Assembly (NCBI GenBank): GCA_021773335.1
Contig: JAJFKG010000047.1
Span: forward strand, 19,081 to 83,080
Length of the DNA stretch: 64,000 nt
Direction of reading: 5' to 3'
From: Gammaproteobacteria bacterium
GTDB lineage: Bacteria; Pseudomonadota; Gammaproteobacteria; JAJFKG01
In this document: positions 35,668-45,606 of the stretch, in pieces
Position numbering within the stretch: the stretch's first letter is position 1
Layout of the letters: every line of letters begins with the position of its first letter
Position numbers and translations under genes: made by a program
The notes under the pieces: model-generated
What the model saw: the letters and a program-made list of their open reading frames with translations, nothing else
Databases searched by the model: none
Told to the model about the DNA's origin: nothing

Positions 35668-37119
35668 TTACAACTTCCAAAAGGTGGGCGTAAATAATAC
35701 TAGTAGGGTAAAGATTTCTAAACGACCCGCTAACATCGCAAACACGAGAAGCCATTTCGCGGTTAGCGTCAAACCTTCGTAATTATTTGCCACACTACCC
35801 AAACCTGGGCCAACGTTAGCAAAGCAGCCCACTGTTGCACCAAAGGCCGTTTGCAGATCGACACCGGTTGCCATTAAGGCTAATACGAGCACAATAAATA
35901 AGGCGACAAAGATTGAAATAAATCCCCACATCGCTTGGATCACTTCTTCTGGTAACAAATGTTTACCAAACTTAATGCTAATCACTGCACGTGGGTGAAT
36001 CAAGCGTTTGACTTCACGCATCGCTTGTTTATTCAGTAGTAATAGACGGATAACTTTAACGCCACCACTGGTCGATGCCGCACAACCACCGACAATCCCC
36101 ACGACCATCAATAAGATCGGTATAAATGTCGGCCATGAGGCGATATTTGCGGAGGTAAAACCCGTCGTTGTTGCAATCGAAACCACATTAAAAACACTTT
36201 TTATAAGCGCAAGTCCTGGGCGGGCATAATAATCGGCGCTAATCAACACCGCCGCGGTAATAGCAGAAATCAACAATAAAATATAAATAAACGATTTAAA
36301 TTCTAAATCGGCCCAGTAATGTCCTAAGCCTCGATGTTGCATCGATAAAAAGTGCAAGGCGAAATTAGTACCACCCGCAATCATAAACACCACAGCAACC
36401 ATATCTAGAGTGGTACTGTGATAATAACCAAAGCTCGCATCGTGTGTCGCAAAGCCACCCGTCGATACGGTACCAAAACTCTGGCCGATGGCATCAAACA
36501 AATTCATGCCCGCCGCCCAATAGGCCAAGGCGCACAATATGGTTAACCCGACATAGATATACCATAAGGCTTTGGCTGTCTCCGTAATCCTTGGCGTCAG
36601 TTTATTATCTTTGATCGGGCCTGGCGTTTCTGCGCGATACAATTGCATACCACCAATCCCTAACATCGGCAGAATCGCTACCGCCAATACAATAATACCC
36701 ATGCCACCGAGAAACTGTAACTGCTGGCGATAATAGCGAATCGCATGTGGCAGAAAATCGATGCCCGATAACATTGTTGCACCGGTGGTCGTCAAACCTG
36801 AAACTGATTCAAATACCGCATCCGTCAGAGTTTCATGCGGATGGGTAGCGAGCATAAACGGCAACGCCCCGAAAAAACACAACACTAACCAAAATGACAC
36901 AACAACCCAGAAACCATCACGTGTTTTTAAGTCTTGATGGCGATGGCGGAATGGCAGCCACAATAAAAACCCAGTAGCCAGAGTCACTAAAAAAGCGCCC
37001 ATAAAAGAGGGAACACCGCCATCTTTATATAACCATGCGACAAATACCGGCGGCAGCATGGTTAAGCTAAATAACATCAAGAGTGCGCCAAGAATACGAA
37101 ATATCGTCGTAAATTGCAT
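35668..37119 (-). CDS. trkH: Trk potassium uptake membrane subunit
   Basis: A 483-residue TrkH/TrkG potassium-translocating subunit with four MPM-type repeats. Selectivity-loop regions are visible as SGLTTTGATML, FGTVSTGGFATHD, SIATTTGFTSANIASWP and FANVGPGLGS. The N-terminus MQFTTIFRILGALLMLFSLT is membrane-embedded. It works with cytoplasmic TrkA, encoded immediately upstream (2-bp gap). Confidence 0.95.
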   Translation of the reverse strand: MQFTTIFRILGALLMLFSLTMLPPVFVAWLYKDGGVPSFMGAFLVTLATGFLLWLPFRHRHQDLKTRDGFWVVVSFWLVLCFFGALPFMLATHPHETLTDAVFESVSGLTTTGATMLSGIDFLPHAIRYYRQQLQFLGGMGIIVLAVAILPMLGIGGMQLYRAETPGPIKDNKLTPRITETAKALWYIYVGLTILCALAYWAAGMNLFDAIGQSFGTVSTGGFATHDASFGYYHSTTLDMVAVVFMIAGGTNFALHFLSMQHRGLGHYWADLEFKSFIYILLLISAITAAVLISADYYARPGLALIKSVFNVVSIATTTGFTSANIASWPTFIPILLMVVGIVGGCAASTSGGVKVIRLLLLNKQAMREVKRLIHPRAVISIKFGKHLLPEEVIQAMWGFISIFVALFIVLVLALMATGVDLQTAFGATVGCFANVGPGLGSVANNYEGLTLTAKWLLVFAMLAGRLEIFTLLVLFTPTFWKL

Positions 37120-37121
37120 AA

Positions 37122-38495
37122 TCAGAAATACCCAACGCCGACTTGGAAAAGTTGTTCAACATCGCGAATGCGCTTTTTATCAACCAAGAATAAAATCACA
37201 TGGTCTTCGGATTCAATCACTAACTCATCGTGCGCAATAATTGCGTTGTCGCCTCGCACAATTGCACCAATTGTCGCACCTTTCGGTAACTTTAACTCAG
37301 CAATGCGGCGCCCAACCACTTTAGACGTATTACTATCGCCATGGGCAATCGCTTCGATGGCTTCTGCAGCACCTCGACGTAGCGAATGCACTTTCACCAT
37401 ATCGCCACGCCGAATATGCGTCAGGATACTGCCTATCGTCGCATGCTGCGGTGAAACTGCGATATCGATTTCGCTACCCTCAATCAAATCCACATAGGCA
37501 GTACGCGTAATTAAAGCCATAACCGTACGTGCACCTAAACGTTTTGCCAACATGGCTGACATAATATTGGCTTCATCATCATTAGTCACCGCACAAAATA
37601 CGTCGGTGCGTTCAATATTTTCATCGATCAACAATTCACGATCCGATACATCTCCTTGCAACACTGTGACATTATCGAGCTCTGCCGACAAATCCTGCGT
37701 GCGTTCAGCATTATGATCGATAATCTTAACATTAAAATTGGATTCCAATGCGGCCGCTAAGCAATAGCCAATATTCCCGCCACCGGCAATCATGATACGT
37801 CGATAAGGGCTATCTAAACGACGCAAAGCTCCCATGACTTTACGAATATCAGCACGTGCCGCAATAAAAAACACTTCATCACCAACTTCAATGGTCGTAT
37901 CGGCATGTAATTGAATCGAGCGATTACCACGAAAAATCGCTGCAACACGTGCCTCCGCATCTGGCATATAATCTTTTAGCGATGCTAAAGTTTGCCCCAC
38001 TAATGGACCACCATAATAAGGCTTAATAGCGACCAACTGCACAACCCCACCGCCAAAATCTAACACTTGCAGTGCACCAGGGTACTCAATTAAACGTTGT
38101 ACATAATTAGTGACAAGTTGCTCCGGGCTAATACACACATCAACAGGGATATCATCGTTGTTAAATAAATCGTGGTGAGTTAAGTAATGACGTGAACGTA
38201 CGCGTGCAATTTTGGTTGGCGTATGAAACAAAGTGTAAGCAATTTGACAAGCCAACATATTTGTTTCATCAACGTTAGTCACCGCAATCAACATGTCTGC
38301 ATCATCTGCGCCAGCTTGTTCTAGGATATTAGGGTATGAACCACACCCCAATACCGTACGAATATCAAGCCGGTTTTGTAATTCTTTTAAGCGTTCACGT
38401 TGTATATCAATGACTGTCACGTCATTATTTTCGAGGGTAAGATTCTCTGCGAGGGTGCCGCCCACTTGACCAGCCCCTAAGATGATAATTTTCAT
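37122..38495 (-). CDS. trkA: Trk potassium uptake regulatory NAD-binding subunit
   Basis: A 457-residue cytoplasmic gate of the Trk system with two RCK repeats. The N-terminal Rossmann site is [17 protein letters not shown] (2-18); the second is [17 protein letters not shown] (about 232-248). Each is followed by a TrkA_C domain. First gene of trkA-trkH-waaG; no terminator separates the three. Confidence 0.96.
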   Translation of the reverse strand: MKIIILGAGQVGGTLAENLTLENNDVTVIDIQRERLKELQNRLDIRTVLGCGSYPNILEQAGADDADMLIAVTNVDETNMLACQIAYTLFHTPTKIARVRSRHYLTHHDLFNNDDIPVDVCISPEQLVTNYVQRLIEYPGALQVLDFGGGVVQLVAIKPYYGGPLVGQTLASLKDYMPDAEARVAAIFRGNRSIQLHADTTIEVGDEVFFIAARADIRKVMGALRRLDSPYRRIMIAGGGNIGYCLAAALESNFNVKIIDHNAERTQDLSAELDNVTVLQGDVSDRELLIDENIERTDVFCAVTNDDEANIMSAMLAKRLGARTVMALITRTAYVDLIEGSEIDIAVSPQHATIGSILTHIRRGDMVKVHSLRRGAAEAIEAIAHGDSNTSKVVGRRIAELKLPKGATIGAIVRGDNAIIAHDELVIESEDHVILFLVDKKRIRDVEQLFQVGVGYF

Positions 38496-38689
38496 AATCC
38501 GTGCTTATACACCTAAGTATTTGTCCAGGCAGAAGTTTACCTCAGGATTGACGTGAAAAGCCACTCTTTGTAAAGGAATGGGCGCCGGGCATAAACCTGT
38601 GGCCCTGATGCACACCACGCGCTTATCAATACCTACAAAGTACGATAGACTAACGCCCTATCTGTGTAAAATTTGATTAGCCCTTACCC

Positions 38690-39610
38690 ATGAAACAAAA
38701 AAATAAAGACAAATCAATAAGTTACTTAAATCCGCGTGGCTGGCCATTATTATTATTTATTGGCTTGTACAGATTGCTTATTTTTTTACCTTATCGCTGG
38801 CAACTAAAGCTAGGCAAACTCGCGGGCAATCTTCTCTACCGCCTGCCGATCGCGAGTAAAACGCACGCACGCACCAACATAAAGCTTTGCTATCCCGAGT
38901 ATGATGAGCAACAACGCGAAGCCCTGCTGCGTGCCAATTTTCAATCTTTAGGCATTGCGATTTTTGAAACCGGCATGGGCTGGTGGGCATCGAACAAACG
39001 TTTGCGCAAATTAGCGCATGTCAGCGGCGCCGAGCATTTCCATCGCGCGCAAGCGCAGGGCAAAGGTATTATCGTTCTTGGTGCCCACTTTACATGCCTT
39101 GAATTAGTGGGCCGTTTATTTTCACAGTATTCTGATTTTGCAGTAATCTATCGCAATCCTAAACACCCATTACTCAGCCGTTTGATTACCGACGCGCGGC
39201 GCCCACATTATTCTGGCTTATTTAAACGCAATGATATACGCGGCATTGTAAAGTGTATTCAAAGTGGCGTATATTTTTGGTATAGCCCTGATATCGACCC
39301 TGGGCGTCAACGCGGTATCTTCGCCCCCTTCTTCGGCTATCCCGCTTACACCCTCACCGCCACATCACGTTTGGCGAAGCTGGCAAACGCGGTAGTACTG
39401 CCTGTTTCACATTATCGGCGTGACGATGGCAACGGCTACGATTTGATTGTTCACCCGGCTTTAGACAATTTTCCGAGTGAAGATATCGAAGCAGATACTC
39501 ACCGCGTTAATCAAACCGTCGAAAACATGGTGCGCGAAAAACCCGAGCAATATCTCTGGTTGTATCGTCGTTTTAAGACACGCCCACAAGGTGAAGAACG
39601 TTTTTATTAA
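38690..39610 (+). CDS. Lipid A acyltransferase (LpxL/HtrB family)
   Basis: A 306-residue membrane-anchored late acyltransferase that adds a secondary acyl chain to Kdo2-lipid A. An N-terminal membrane anchor (GWPLLLFIGLYRLLIFLPYR) precedes the catalytic HFTCLELVGR (H-x4-E motif, about residue 128), YRNPKHPLLSRLI and WYSPDIDPGRQRGIFAPFFG. The choice among LpxL, LpxM and LpxP cannot be made from sequence alone. No good ribosome site precedes the only available ATG. It is 24 bp upstream of a GT2 gene and may head the transcript that runs into the rfb genes. Confidence 0.9.
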   Translation: MKQKNKDKSISYLNPRGWPLLLFIGLYRLLIFLPYRWQLKLGKLAGNLLYRLPIASKTHARTNIKLCYPEYDEQQREALLRANFQSLGIAIFETGMGWWASNKRLRKLAHVSGAEHFHRAQAQGKGIIVLGAHFTCLELVGRLFSQYSDFAVIYRNPKHPLLSRLITDARRPHYSGLFKRNDIRGIVKCIQSGVYFWYSPDIDPGRQRGIFAPFFGYPAYTLTATSRLAKLANAVVLPVSHYRRDDGNGYDLIVHPALDNFPSEDIEADTHRVNQTVENMVREKPEQYLWLYRRFKTRPQGEERFY

Positions 39611-39634
39611 TTTTTATTAAACAAGGAAGTGAAT

Positions 39635-40447
39635 ATGTCAGAACCCCAAGTCAGCATATTAATACCAAACTACAAAACCCCAAAACTCACTAAACTCTGT
39701 TTACGTTTAATTCGCAAATACACTTCGCTTGAATTAGCTAAAGTCATTGTCATCGACAATGACTCACGTGATCAATCTAGTGAGTATTTACGTCAATTAG
39801 ATTGGATTGAACTTATTGAGCGTAATACTCAAACGGATCGCTCAGGCCCTGAGTCACATGCACGTGCTCTCGATGACGCGATGGCCACGGTCACCACGCC
39901 TTATGTGTTATCAATACATACCGACACCATGGTTAAAAACAAGCACTGGCTACCTTTTTTATTGTCACACATTAACAGTAAGGGCACTGTCGCCGGTGTT
40001 GGCTCATGGAAACTAGAAGCTAAACCATTCGTACGCCGTGTTGCTAAATCAATCGAGCGTAAAGTACAGACGCGCTATTATCATTTGACCGGAAAAGACG
40101 ATCATGCCATTACTGGCGTCGGTAAAAATACTTATTATTTACGCAGTCACTGCGCCCTATATCGCGCTGATTTAATCAAACAGTTAGGTTTAACCTTCAT
40201 GGATGAGCACACTACCGCTGGCAAAGCCTTGCATGATGGTTTAACAAAACGAGGCTATGAGATGATTTTTTTACCCTCTGAGACGCTCGGACAATATGTC
40301 GATCATCTCAATCATGCCACCATGGTCTTAAACCCAGAGCTGGGTGCACGCGATCGCACCGTTCGCAACGGCTTACGGCGGATTAAACGTGGATTAAAAC
40401 AACTAGAAGCTGATAAAATCCTCACCGATTGCTCATTAGACAGTTAG
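39635..40447 (+). CDS. Family 2 glycosyltransferase
   Basis: A 270-residue GT-A enzyme. The nucleotide-sugar fold starts VSILIPNYKTPKLTKLCLRL; IVIDNDSRDQSSEYL carries the first acidic motif, and LSIHTDTMVKNKHWL the D-x-D type metal site. The acceptor is unknown; transfer of rhamnose or another sugar in LPS is likely from the neighbouring rfb genes. ATG 39635 is favoured (AAGGAAGTGAAT upstream); a GTG six bases earlier is alternative. The gene is 33 bp (to ATG 40481) or 21 bp before rfbA. Confidence 0.87.
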   Translation: MSEPQVSILIPNYKTPKLTKLCLRLIRKYTSLELAKVIVIDNDSRDQSSEYLRQLDWIELIERNTQTDRSGPESHARALDDAMATVTTPYVLSIHTDTMVKNKHWLPFLLSHINSKGTVAGVGSWKLEAKPFVRRVAKSIERKVQTRYYHLTGKDDHAITGVGKNTYYLRSHCALYRADLIKQLGLTFMDEHTTAGKALHDGLTKRGYEMIFLPSETLGQYVDHLNHATMVLNPELGARDRTVRNGLRRIKRGLKQLEADKILTDCSLDS

Positions 40448-40468
40448 GCGATAACACCAAAAAAGGAA

Positions 40469-41377
40469 ATGATACTCACAATGAAAGGAATTATTTTAGC
40501 AGGTGGCTCAGGCACACGTTTATACCCCCTCACTTTGGCGTTGAGCAAACAATTGATGCCAATCTATGATAAGCCTATGGTTTACTACCCACTCTCTACC
40601 TTATTGCTTACCGGCATTAAAGATATTTTAATTATTTCCACACCAGATGATTTACCACTTTATCAAAAGTTATTAGGTGATGGCTCACAGTGGGGCATTA
40701 AATTGAGCTATCAACAACAAGATAAACCTGAAGGTATTGCACAAGCTTTAATTCTCGGTGAAAACTTTATTGGCGGCGATAGTGTTTGCCTTATTCTCGG
40801 CGATAATGTGATTTATGGCCACGGTTTGGCAAGTCTATTACAAAAGACAGCCGCTCAGATCAAAAAAGCACAAGGCGCAGAAATATTCGCTTACTATGTT
40901 CGTGATCCCGAGCGTTATGGTGTCGTTGAATTTAATCAACAAGGTAAGGCACTTAATATTGAAGAAAAGCCGCAACGGCCCAAATCAAACTTTGCCGTTA
41001 CCGGCATGTATTTCTATGATCAACAAGCCAGCACATTGGCAAAACAATTGCAGCCTTCAGCACGTGGCGAGTTGGAAATTACTGATTTAAACCGTGCCTA
41101 CTTAGCTAAAGGTCAATTGCGCGTGAATAAATTTGCCCGCGGCGTTGCTTGGCTGGATACTGGCACACATAATTCGTTACTTGATGCCGCACGTTTTGTT
41201 AAAATCCTCGAAGATCGCCAAGCCCTCAAAGTGGGTTGTCCCGAAGAAATTGCTTGGCGTATGGGTTACATTAATGACACTCAACTACGCAAATTAGCAG
41301 AACCACTGTGCAAAAATTACTATGGTGAATACTTATTGGAATTGCTTACCACAGAACCGTTAGACAATAAGCTATGA
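40469..41377 (+). CDS. rfbA: Glucose-1-phosphate thymidylyltransferase
   Basis: A 302-residue RmlA that makes dTDP-glucose, the first step to dTDP-L-rhamnose. [21 protein letters not shown] is the nucleotide site. [28 protein letters not shown] and [20 protein letters not shown] are all standard. Two starts are possible: ATG 40469 (AAAAAGGAA only 3 bases away) or ATG 40481 (family-like MKGIILAGG). Overlaps rfbC by four bases; part of rfbA-rfbC-rfbD-rfbB. Confidence 0.96.
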   Translation: MILTMKGIILAGGSGTRLYPLTLALSKQLMPIYDKPMVYYPLSTLLLTGIKDILIISTPDDLPLYQKLLGDGSQWGIKLSYQQQDKPEGIAQALILGENFIGGDSVCLILGDNVIYGHGLASLLQKTAAQIKKAQGAEIFAYYVRDPERYGVVEFNQQGKALNIEEKPQRPKSNFAVTGMYFYDQQASTLAKQLQPSARGELEITDLNRAYLAKGQLRVNKFARGVAWLDTGTHNSLLDAARFVKILEDRQALKVGCPEEIAWRMGYINDTQLRKLAEPLCKNYYGEYLLELLTTEPLDNKL

Positions 41378-41937
41378 AAATTATTAAAACTTCACTACCC
41401 GGTGTATTAATCATTCAACCTAAAGTATTTGGCGATCAGCGCGGTTATTTTTTTGAAAGTTATCAACGTCAACGTTATGCCGAACAAGGCATCGATGTTG
41501 AATTTGTGCAAGATAACATTTCACACTCTCAACAAGGTGTGCTGCGCGGCTTACATTACCAATTACCTCATACCCAAGGTAAATTAGTCTGGGTAAGTCA
41601 CGGTGCAGTCTTTGATGTCGCGGTTGACGTCCGCATTGGCTCACCGACTTTTGGTAAAGCGACTTACTTAACCTTAGATGCGGCAAACCACCAACAGCTC
41701 TATGTCCCTCCTGGATTTGCGCACGGCTTTTGCACCTTAACCGATAATGTTGGCTTCCACTATAAATGTAGCAACTACTATGCGCCCGATTGTGAATTTA
41801 CAATTCGTTGGGATGATCCCGATCTTGATATTCCGTGGCCGATTAGCGATCCAACTTTATCGCCCAAGGATACTAACAAACCCACATTAAAAGACATACC
41901 TGTCGATAGTTTACCGAAATATGAGGATTTTTCATGA
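41374..41937 (+). CDS. rfbC: dTDP-4-dehydrorhamnose 3,5-epimerase
   Basis: A 187-residue cupin epimerase (RmlC), third step of dTDP-L-rhamnose synthesis. [39 protein letters not shown] (His and Lys of the active site), [16 protein letters not shown] and [11 protein letters not shown] are the hallmark blocks. Coupled to rfbA and rfbD by ATGA-type overlaps. Confidence 0.96.
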   Translation: MKIIKTSLPGVLIIQPKVFGDQRGYFFESYQRQRYAEQGIDVEFVQDNISHSQQGVLRGLHYQLPHTQGKLVWVSHGAVFDVAVDVRIGSPTFGKATYLTLDAANHQQLYVPPGFAHGFCTLTDNVGFHYKCSNYYAPDCEFTIRWDDPDLDIPWPISDPTLSPKDTNKPTLKDIPVDSLPKYEDFS

Positions 41938-42827
41938 GGGTTTTACTCACTGGCAGCAATGGTCAAGTTGGCTGGGAAATCCGTAAACTAGCAAAAGAAT
42001 CCACCTGTGATATCATTTCTTTTAGCCACCACGAGTTGGATATCGTTGACGCCCAAGCTGTTAGCGATGCTATCGCACTACATAAACCCGATTTTGTCAT
42101 TAACAGTGCCGCGTATACTGCAGTCGATAAAGCAGAAAGCGAACAAGCTCAATGTCTAGCAGTCAATCGTGACGGCGCTAACAATATCGCTCATGCTTGT
42201 CAGCAGGCACATATTCCTTTACTGCATTATTCCACGGATTATGTCTTTAATGGTGATAGTCACAAACAACCCTTTCAAGAAAACTCACCGACTTCTGCAC
42301 TCAATGTATATGGACGAAGTAAACTCGAAGGCGAATTAGCAATCCGACAAATCCTCCCACAACACCTTATATTGCGTATTTGTGGTGTGTTTGGTGAACA
42401 TGGGCATAACTTCATAAAATCGATGATCAAAGCGGCTAGCCAACACGAGGTACTACGTGTTGTTAACGACCAATACGTCACACCAACCCCCGCTTATGAC
42501 ATTGCCAAGGCGAGCTTTACCATACTACGTGCCATTCATAATGGACAAACTAATGTTTGGGGCACTTATCATTATACCGGCAAACCCGCATTAACTTGGT
42601 TTGAGTACGCCAAATTCTGCATCGATCTGGCCAGACCCTACTGCGATTTGCGAGTTAAAGAAATCAAACCCGTTACTAGCGCCGAATATGCAGCCGCCGC
42701 TAATAGGCCTGCGCAACCAATTTTAGATTGTCATAAAATCAACACAACGTTTGCTATCGAACAACCCAATTGGCAAGCACGTGTTAAAGAGATGATTCAG
42801 AAATTATATCAGGACAAACCAACATAA
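41934..42827 (+). CDS. rfbD: dTDP-4-dehydrorhamnose reductase
   Basis: A 297-residue short-chain reductase (RmlD) that forms dTDP-L-rhamnose. The NAD(P) site is LLTGSNGQVGWEI. NSAAYTAVDKAE, STDYVFNGD and the catalytic YGRSKLEGE (YxxxK) are in place. It overlaps rfbC by four bases and rfbB by one. Ordinary length. Confidence 0.95.
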   Translation: MRVLLTGSNGQVGWEIRKLAKESTCDIISFSHHELDIVDAQAVSDAIALHKPDFVINSAAYTAVDKAESEQAQCLAVNRDGANNIAHACQQAHIPLLHYSTDYVFNGDSHKQPFQENSPTSALNVYGRSKLEGELAIRQILPQHLILRICGVFGEHGHNFIKSMIKAASQHEVLRVVNDQYVTPTPAYDIAKASFTILRAIHNGQTNVWGTYHYTGKPALTWFEYAKFCIDLARPYCDLRVKEIKPVTSAEYAAAANRPAQPILDCHKINTTFAIEQPNWQARVKEMIQKLYQDKPT

Positions 42828-43834
42828 TGACTAATTATACCGCGAATAATATTCTTATCACCGGCGGTGCCGGCTTTATTGGTAGCAACTTTATTCATTA
42901 CCTATTAAACAAAAATAATAAAATCAATATCGTTAACCTTGATTGCCTAACTTATGCGGGCAGCATGGATAATCTCGCACAGGTTGACGAACAGCGGCAT
43001 CGCTTTGTCAAAGGCAATATATGTGACGCTAAACTAATTAATCAATTGTTACAACAATATGAAATAGATACAATCATCCATTTTGCTGCTGAAAGCCATG
43101 TTGACCGTTCGATAACAGGCCCAGCAAAATTCGTTGAAACTAATTTGATAGGGACTTTTACACTATTAGAAGCTGCTCGTAATTACTGGTTAGATAAAAA
43201 GAACTTAGCGGGTAACGCTTGCCGTTTTCATCATATTTCGACTGATGAAGTATTCGGCTCACTCAACAAGGATGATCCAGCTTTTACAGAGACAACACCT
43301 TACACGCCCAATTCTCCCTACTCCGCATCTAAAGCCGGCGCTGATCACCTCGTGAGAGCCTATTTTCATACGTATGGTTTGCCGATGACAACGAGTAATT
43401 GCTCTAATAACTATGGCCCACATCAACACCCAGAAAAACTGATCCCCACGATCATCCATGCATGTTTGCAAAATCAACCTATACCTATCTATGGCGATGG
43501 CAGTAATATTCGTGATTGGTTGTACGTTGATGACCATTGCCATGCCATTGACACCGTCATAAAACACGGGCACTTAGGTGAAACCTATAACATTGGCGGT
43601 AACAATGAGTGGACTAACCTCGCCATTGCGCAGACTATCTGTCAATTAATGGATGAAATAAAGCCTGGCAAAACACCTTACGCCGATCTGATCAGTTTCG
43701 TAAACGACCGCCCTGGTCACGATTGGCGCTATGCGATCGATTCAAGCAAAATTGCTAATGGGCTTGGCTGGCAACCGCAAGAAACCTTCGAGACAGGGAT
43801 CCGAAAGACATTAGAATTTTACTTAGCTCGTTAG
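42827..43834 (+). CDS. rfbB: dTDP-glucose 4,6-dehydratase
   Basis: A 335-residue SDR dehydratase (RmlB), the second pathway step although last in gene order. NILITGGAGFIGSNFIHYL is the NAD site. FAAESHVDRSI, HISTDEVFGSL, SPYSASKAGADHLVRAY (YxxxK) and NYGPHQHPEKLIP are characteristic. The gene converges with the following membrane glycosyltransferase, with five bases between their stops, so no terminator space exists. Confidence 0.96.
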   Translation: MTNYTANNILITGGAGFIGSNFIHYLLNKNNKINIVNLDCLTYAGSMDNLAQVDEQRHRFVKGNICDAKLINQLLQQYEIDTIIHFAAESHVDRSITGPAKFVETNLIGTFTLLEAARNYWLDKKNLAGNACRFHHISTDEVFGSLNKDDPAFTETTPYTPNSPYSASKAGADHLVRAYFHTYGLPMTTSNCSNNYGPHQHPEKLIPTIIHACLQNQPIPIYGDGSNIRDWLYVDDHCHAIDTVIKHGHLGETYNIGGNNEWTNLAIAQTICQLMDEIKPGKTPYADLISFVNDRPGHDWRYAIDSSKIANGLGWQPQETFETGIRKTLEFYLAR

Positions 43835-43839
43835 AGAAA

Positions 43840-45489
43840 TTATTTGGTAGGGCCCATCATTACGAAAGCGATTGCAGGTTTATGTCCCAACTTCCCTTTG
43901 GCCACAACTTGACTACGATGCATAAAATGAGGCTTATCTCGCAAATATATCTTTTGTTTAGTCACAAAAATTGCTGCTTGTGGATACGCCAAAGCTTGCT
44001 TAGGCTCATTAACAAAATCCACTGCATAATGCTGCCGACTATTTACCGCAAAATTTATCGCCAAACCATCTGGACCAATTTGATAAAATACTAATTTTTG
44101 TTGTGGTTTAAGTAAACCCTCAACACGCTGAACAAACGGTGTAGTGAGATTATGCTGGTAGACTAAAGGCTCAACCACTAAGACTGTTGCAGTAACAAAC
44201 ATCATAAAACCTAGCAATAAAATTGCAGTTTGTTGTTTTATGGGTTTGGTCTTTAAAAATTTTGCAATGCAGAAAGCAGCAAGACAACCCAACAACAAAG
44301 TCACCCATAGACCGTGTATATTTAGGTTTTCAATTAAGTTAACCCCGTACATTTGCCCATATTTGCTAGCAACTGCTAATAATGCAACACCCGCAAATGG
44401 CAAACTATAACAGATAAAATTAAAAACATTACGCACAAGCTCTAAGCCTTGTTGCTTATGTTGATGGACAAAAGGGTATGCCGCAATCAATGATAATGCA
44501 GGCACAATGGGAAGAATATAACGCAGCCACTTACTTAACGCCAACGTCATACCCAACATAATGATTAATATCCACCCGAGTAAGAGACTAATAAATTTAA
44601 TTTCATCAAGCAGTGGTCTGCGCCACAACTGTTGTCGCCAAAGCTGTTTGGCTAAAGCAATAACTGTCGCAATAGCTAAGATATAACTGACAGAAAAATT
44701 AGGGATAGCATTCGTAAAATAATAAAAAATATGTCGATCATTATTCCCCAGACGGCCACTAACCTGCATGACCCACACGTCGTGCACAAATGCCATACCA
44801 CCTTGTAAATAAGCCAGCAAATATAAAACCGCCTCTGCTGCAACCAAGAGAATCGCCGCATAGCATGAAAAAATAATTAATTTGCGCCACTGTCGCATTA
44901 GCAAGTAGAAACTAAACACCACCGCAGCTGGAATAATTAAACCGATCGGGCCGCGAAAAGCAAAACCAAATAATAAACAAAGCGGCAAAAACCATAACCG
45001 TTTAGGGCGTTGATACACTTGGGCCGATAGAACCAAATAAAAACACAAAACTGTCGCTAAGGTGGGATATAAATCCAAACCTAAGCTACGAGCAGCATGA
45101 AAAAACTGCCAAGTCATCAATTGCAGCACAACCGCATATAAACCCCAACGACGAGAATAAATAGCGCCAATAAGATAGGTTACCAACAGCGTCGTTGCCG
45201 CCGTCATCACATAAGGCAGATTTGCTGAAAAAAAAGTGACATGACCGAATGGCAGTGAAAACAAATAAATCAGCAGGGTCCCAGTAACGGGATAATCAGG
45301 ATAGGGCTGATTAAACAACAACGGAAACCAACTCATCCCATGCTGCATCATATCCTGCGCAAACAAGGCAAAACGTGTTTCAAAACCAATGAATTCATGG
45401 TGGTATAAGCCCATGGACAAAACTAGCGCACTGGCAATGAAAATTCCCAACGCTTCTAACTTAAATAGGTTCTTGCTTTCTGTCATCAT
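43840..45489 (-). CDS. ArnT-like GT-C membrane glycosyltransferase
   Basis: A 549-residue polytopic protein with about 12 hydrophobic helices, of the ArnT/PMT (GT83/GT39) type, which uses polyprenyl-phosphate sugars on the periplasmic side. The first loop holds the expected acidic motif region GLYHHEFIGFETRFALFAQD, with YPDYPVTGTLLIYL after it. The soluble C-terminal part lacks other domains. Whether it adds aminoarabinose to lipid A or a sugar to core is not decidable; no arn biosynthesis genes are present. TTGAGGAACA precedes the two starting ATGs. Divergent from the next membrane gene. Confidence 0.85.
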   Translation of the reverse strand: MMTESKNLFKLEALGIFIASALVLSMGLYHHEFIGFETRFALFAQDMMQHGMSWFPLLFNQPYPDYPVTGTLLIYLFSLPFGHVTFFSANLPYVMTAATTLLVTYLIGAIYSRRWGLYAVVLQLMTWQFFHAARSLGLDLYPTLATVLCFYLVLSAQVYQRPKRLWFLPLCLLFGFAFRGPIGLIIPAAVVFSFYLLMRQWRKLIIFSCYAAILLVAAEAVLYLLAYLQGGMAFVHDVWVMQVSGRLGNNDRHIFYYFTNAIPNFSVSYILAIATVIALAKQLWRQQLWRRPLLDEIKFISLLLGWILIIMLGMTLALSKWLRYILPIVPALSLIAAYPFVHQHKQQGLELVRNVFNFICYSLPFAGVALLAVASKYGQMYGVNLIENLNIHGLWVTLLLGCLAAFCIAKFLKTKPIKQQTAILLLGFMMFVTATVLVVEPLVYQHNLTTPFVQRVEGLLKPQQKLVFYQIGPDGLAINFAVNSRQHYAVDFVNEPKQALAYPQAAIFVTKQKIYLRDKPHFMHRSQVVAKGKLGHKPAIAFVMMGPTK

Positions 45490-45606
45490 TGTTCCTCAAT
45501 GGGTGGACATTATAATGAAATATTTCTACACTGCGATACCTCTCGTATCTGAAATTACGAGAGACATAACCCATTTAATCGTCTAACTAACGGATTTTAT
45601 ACAGAT

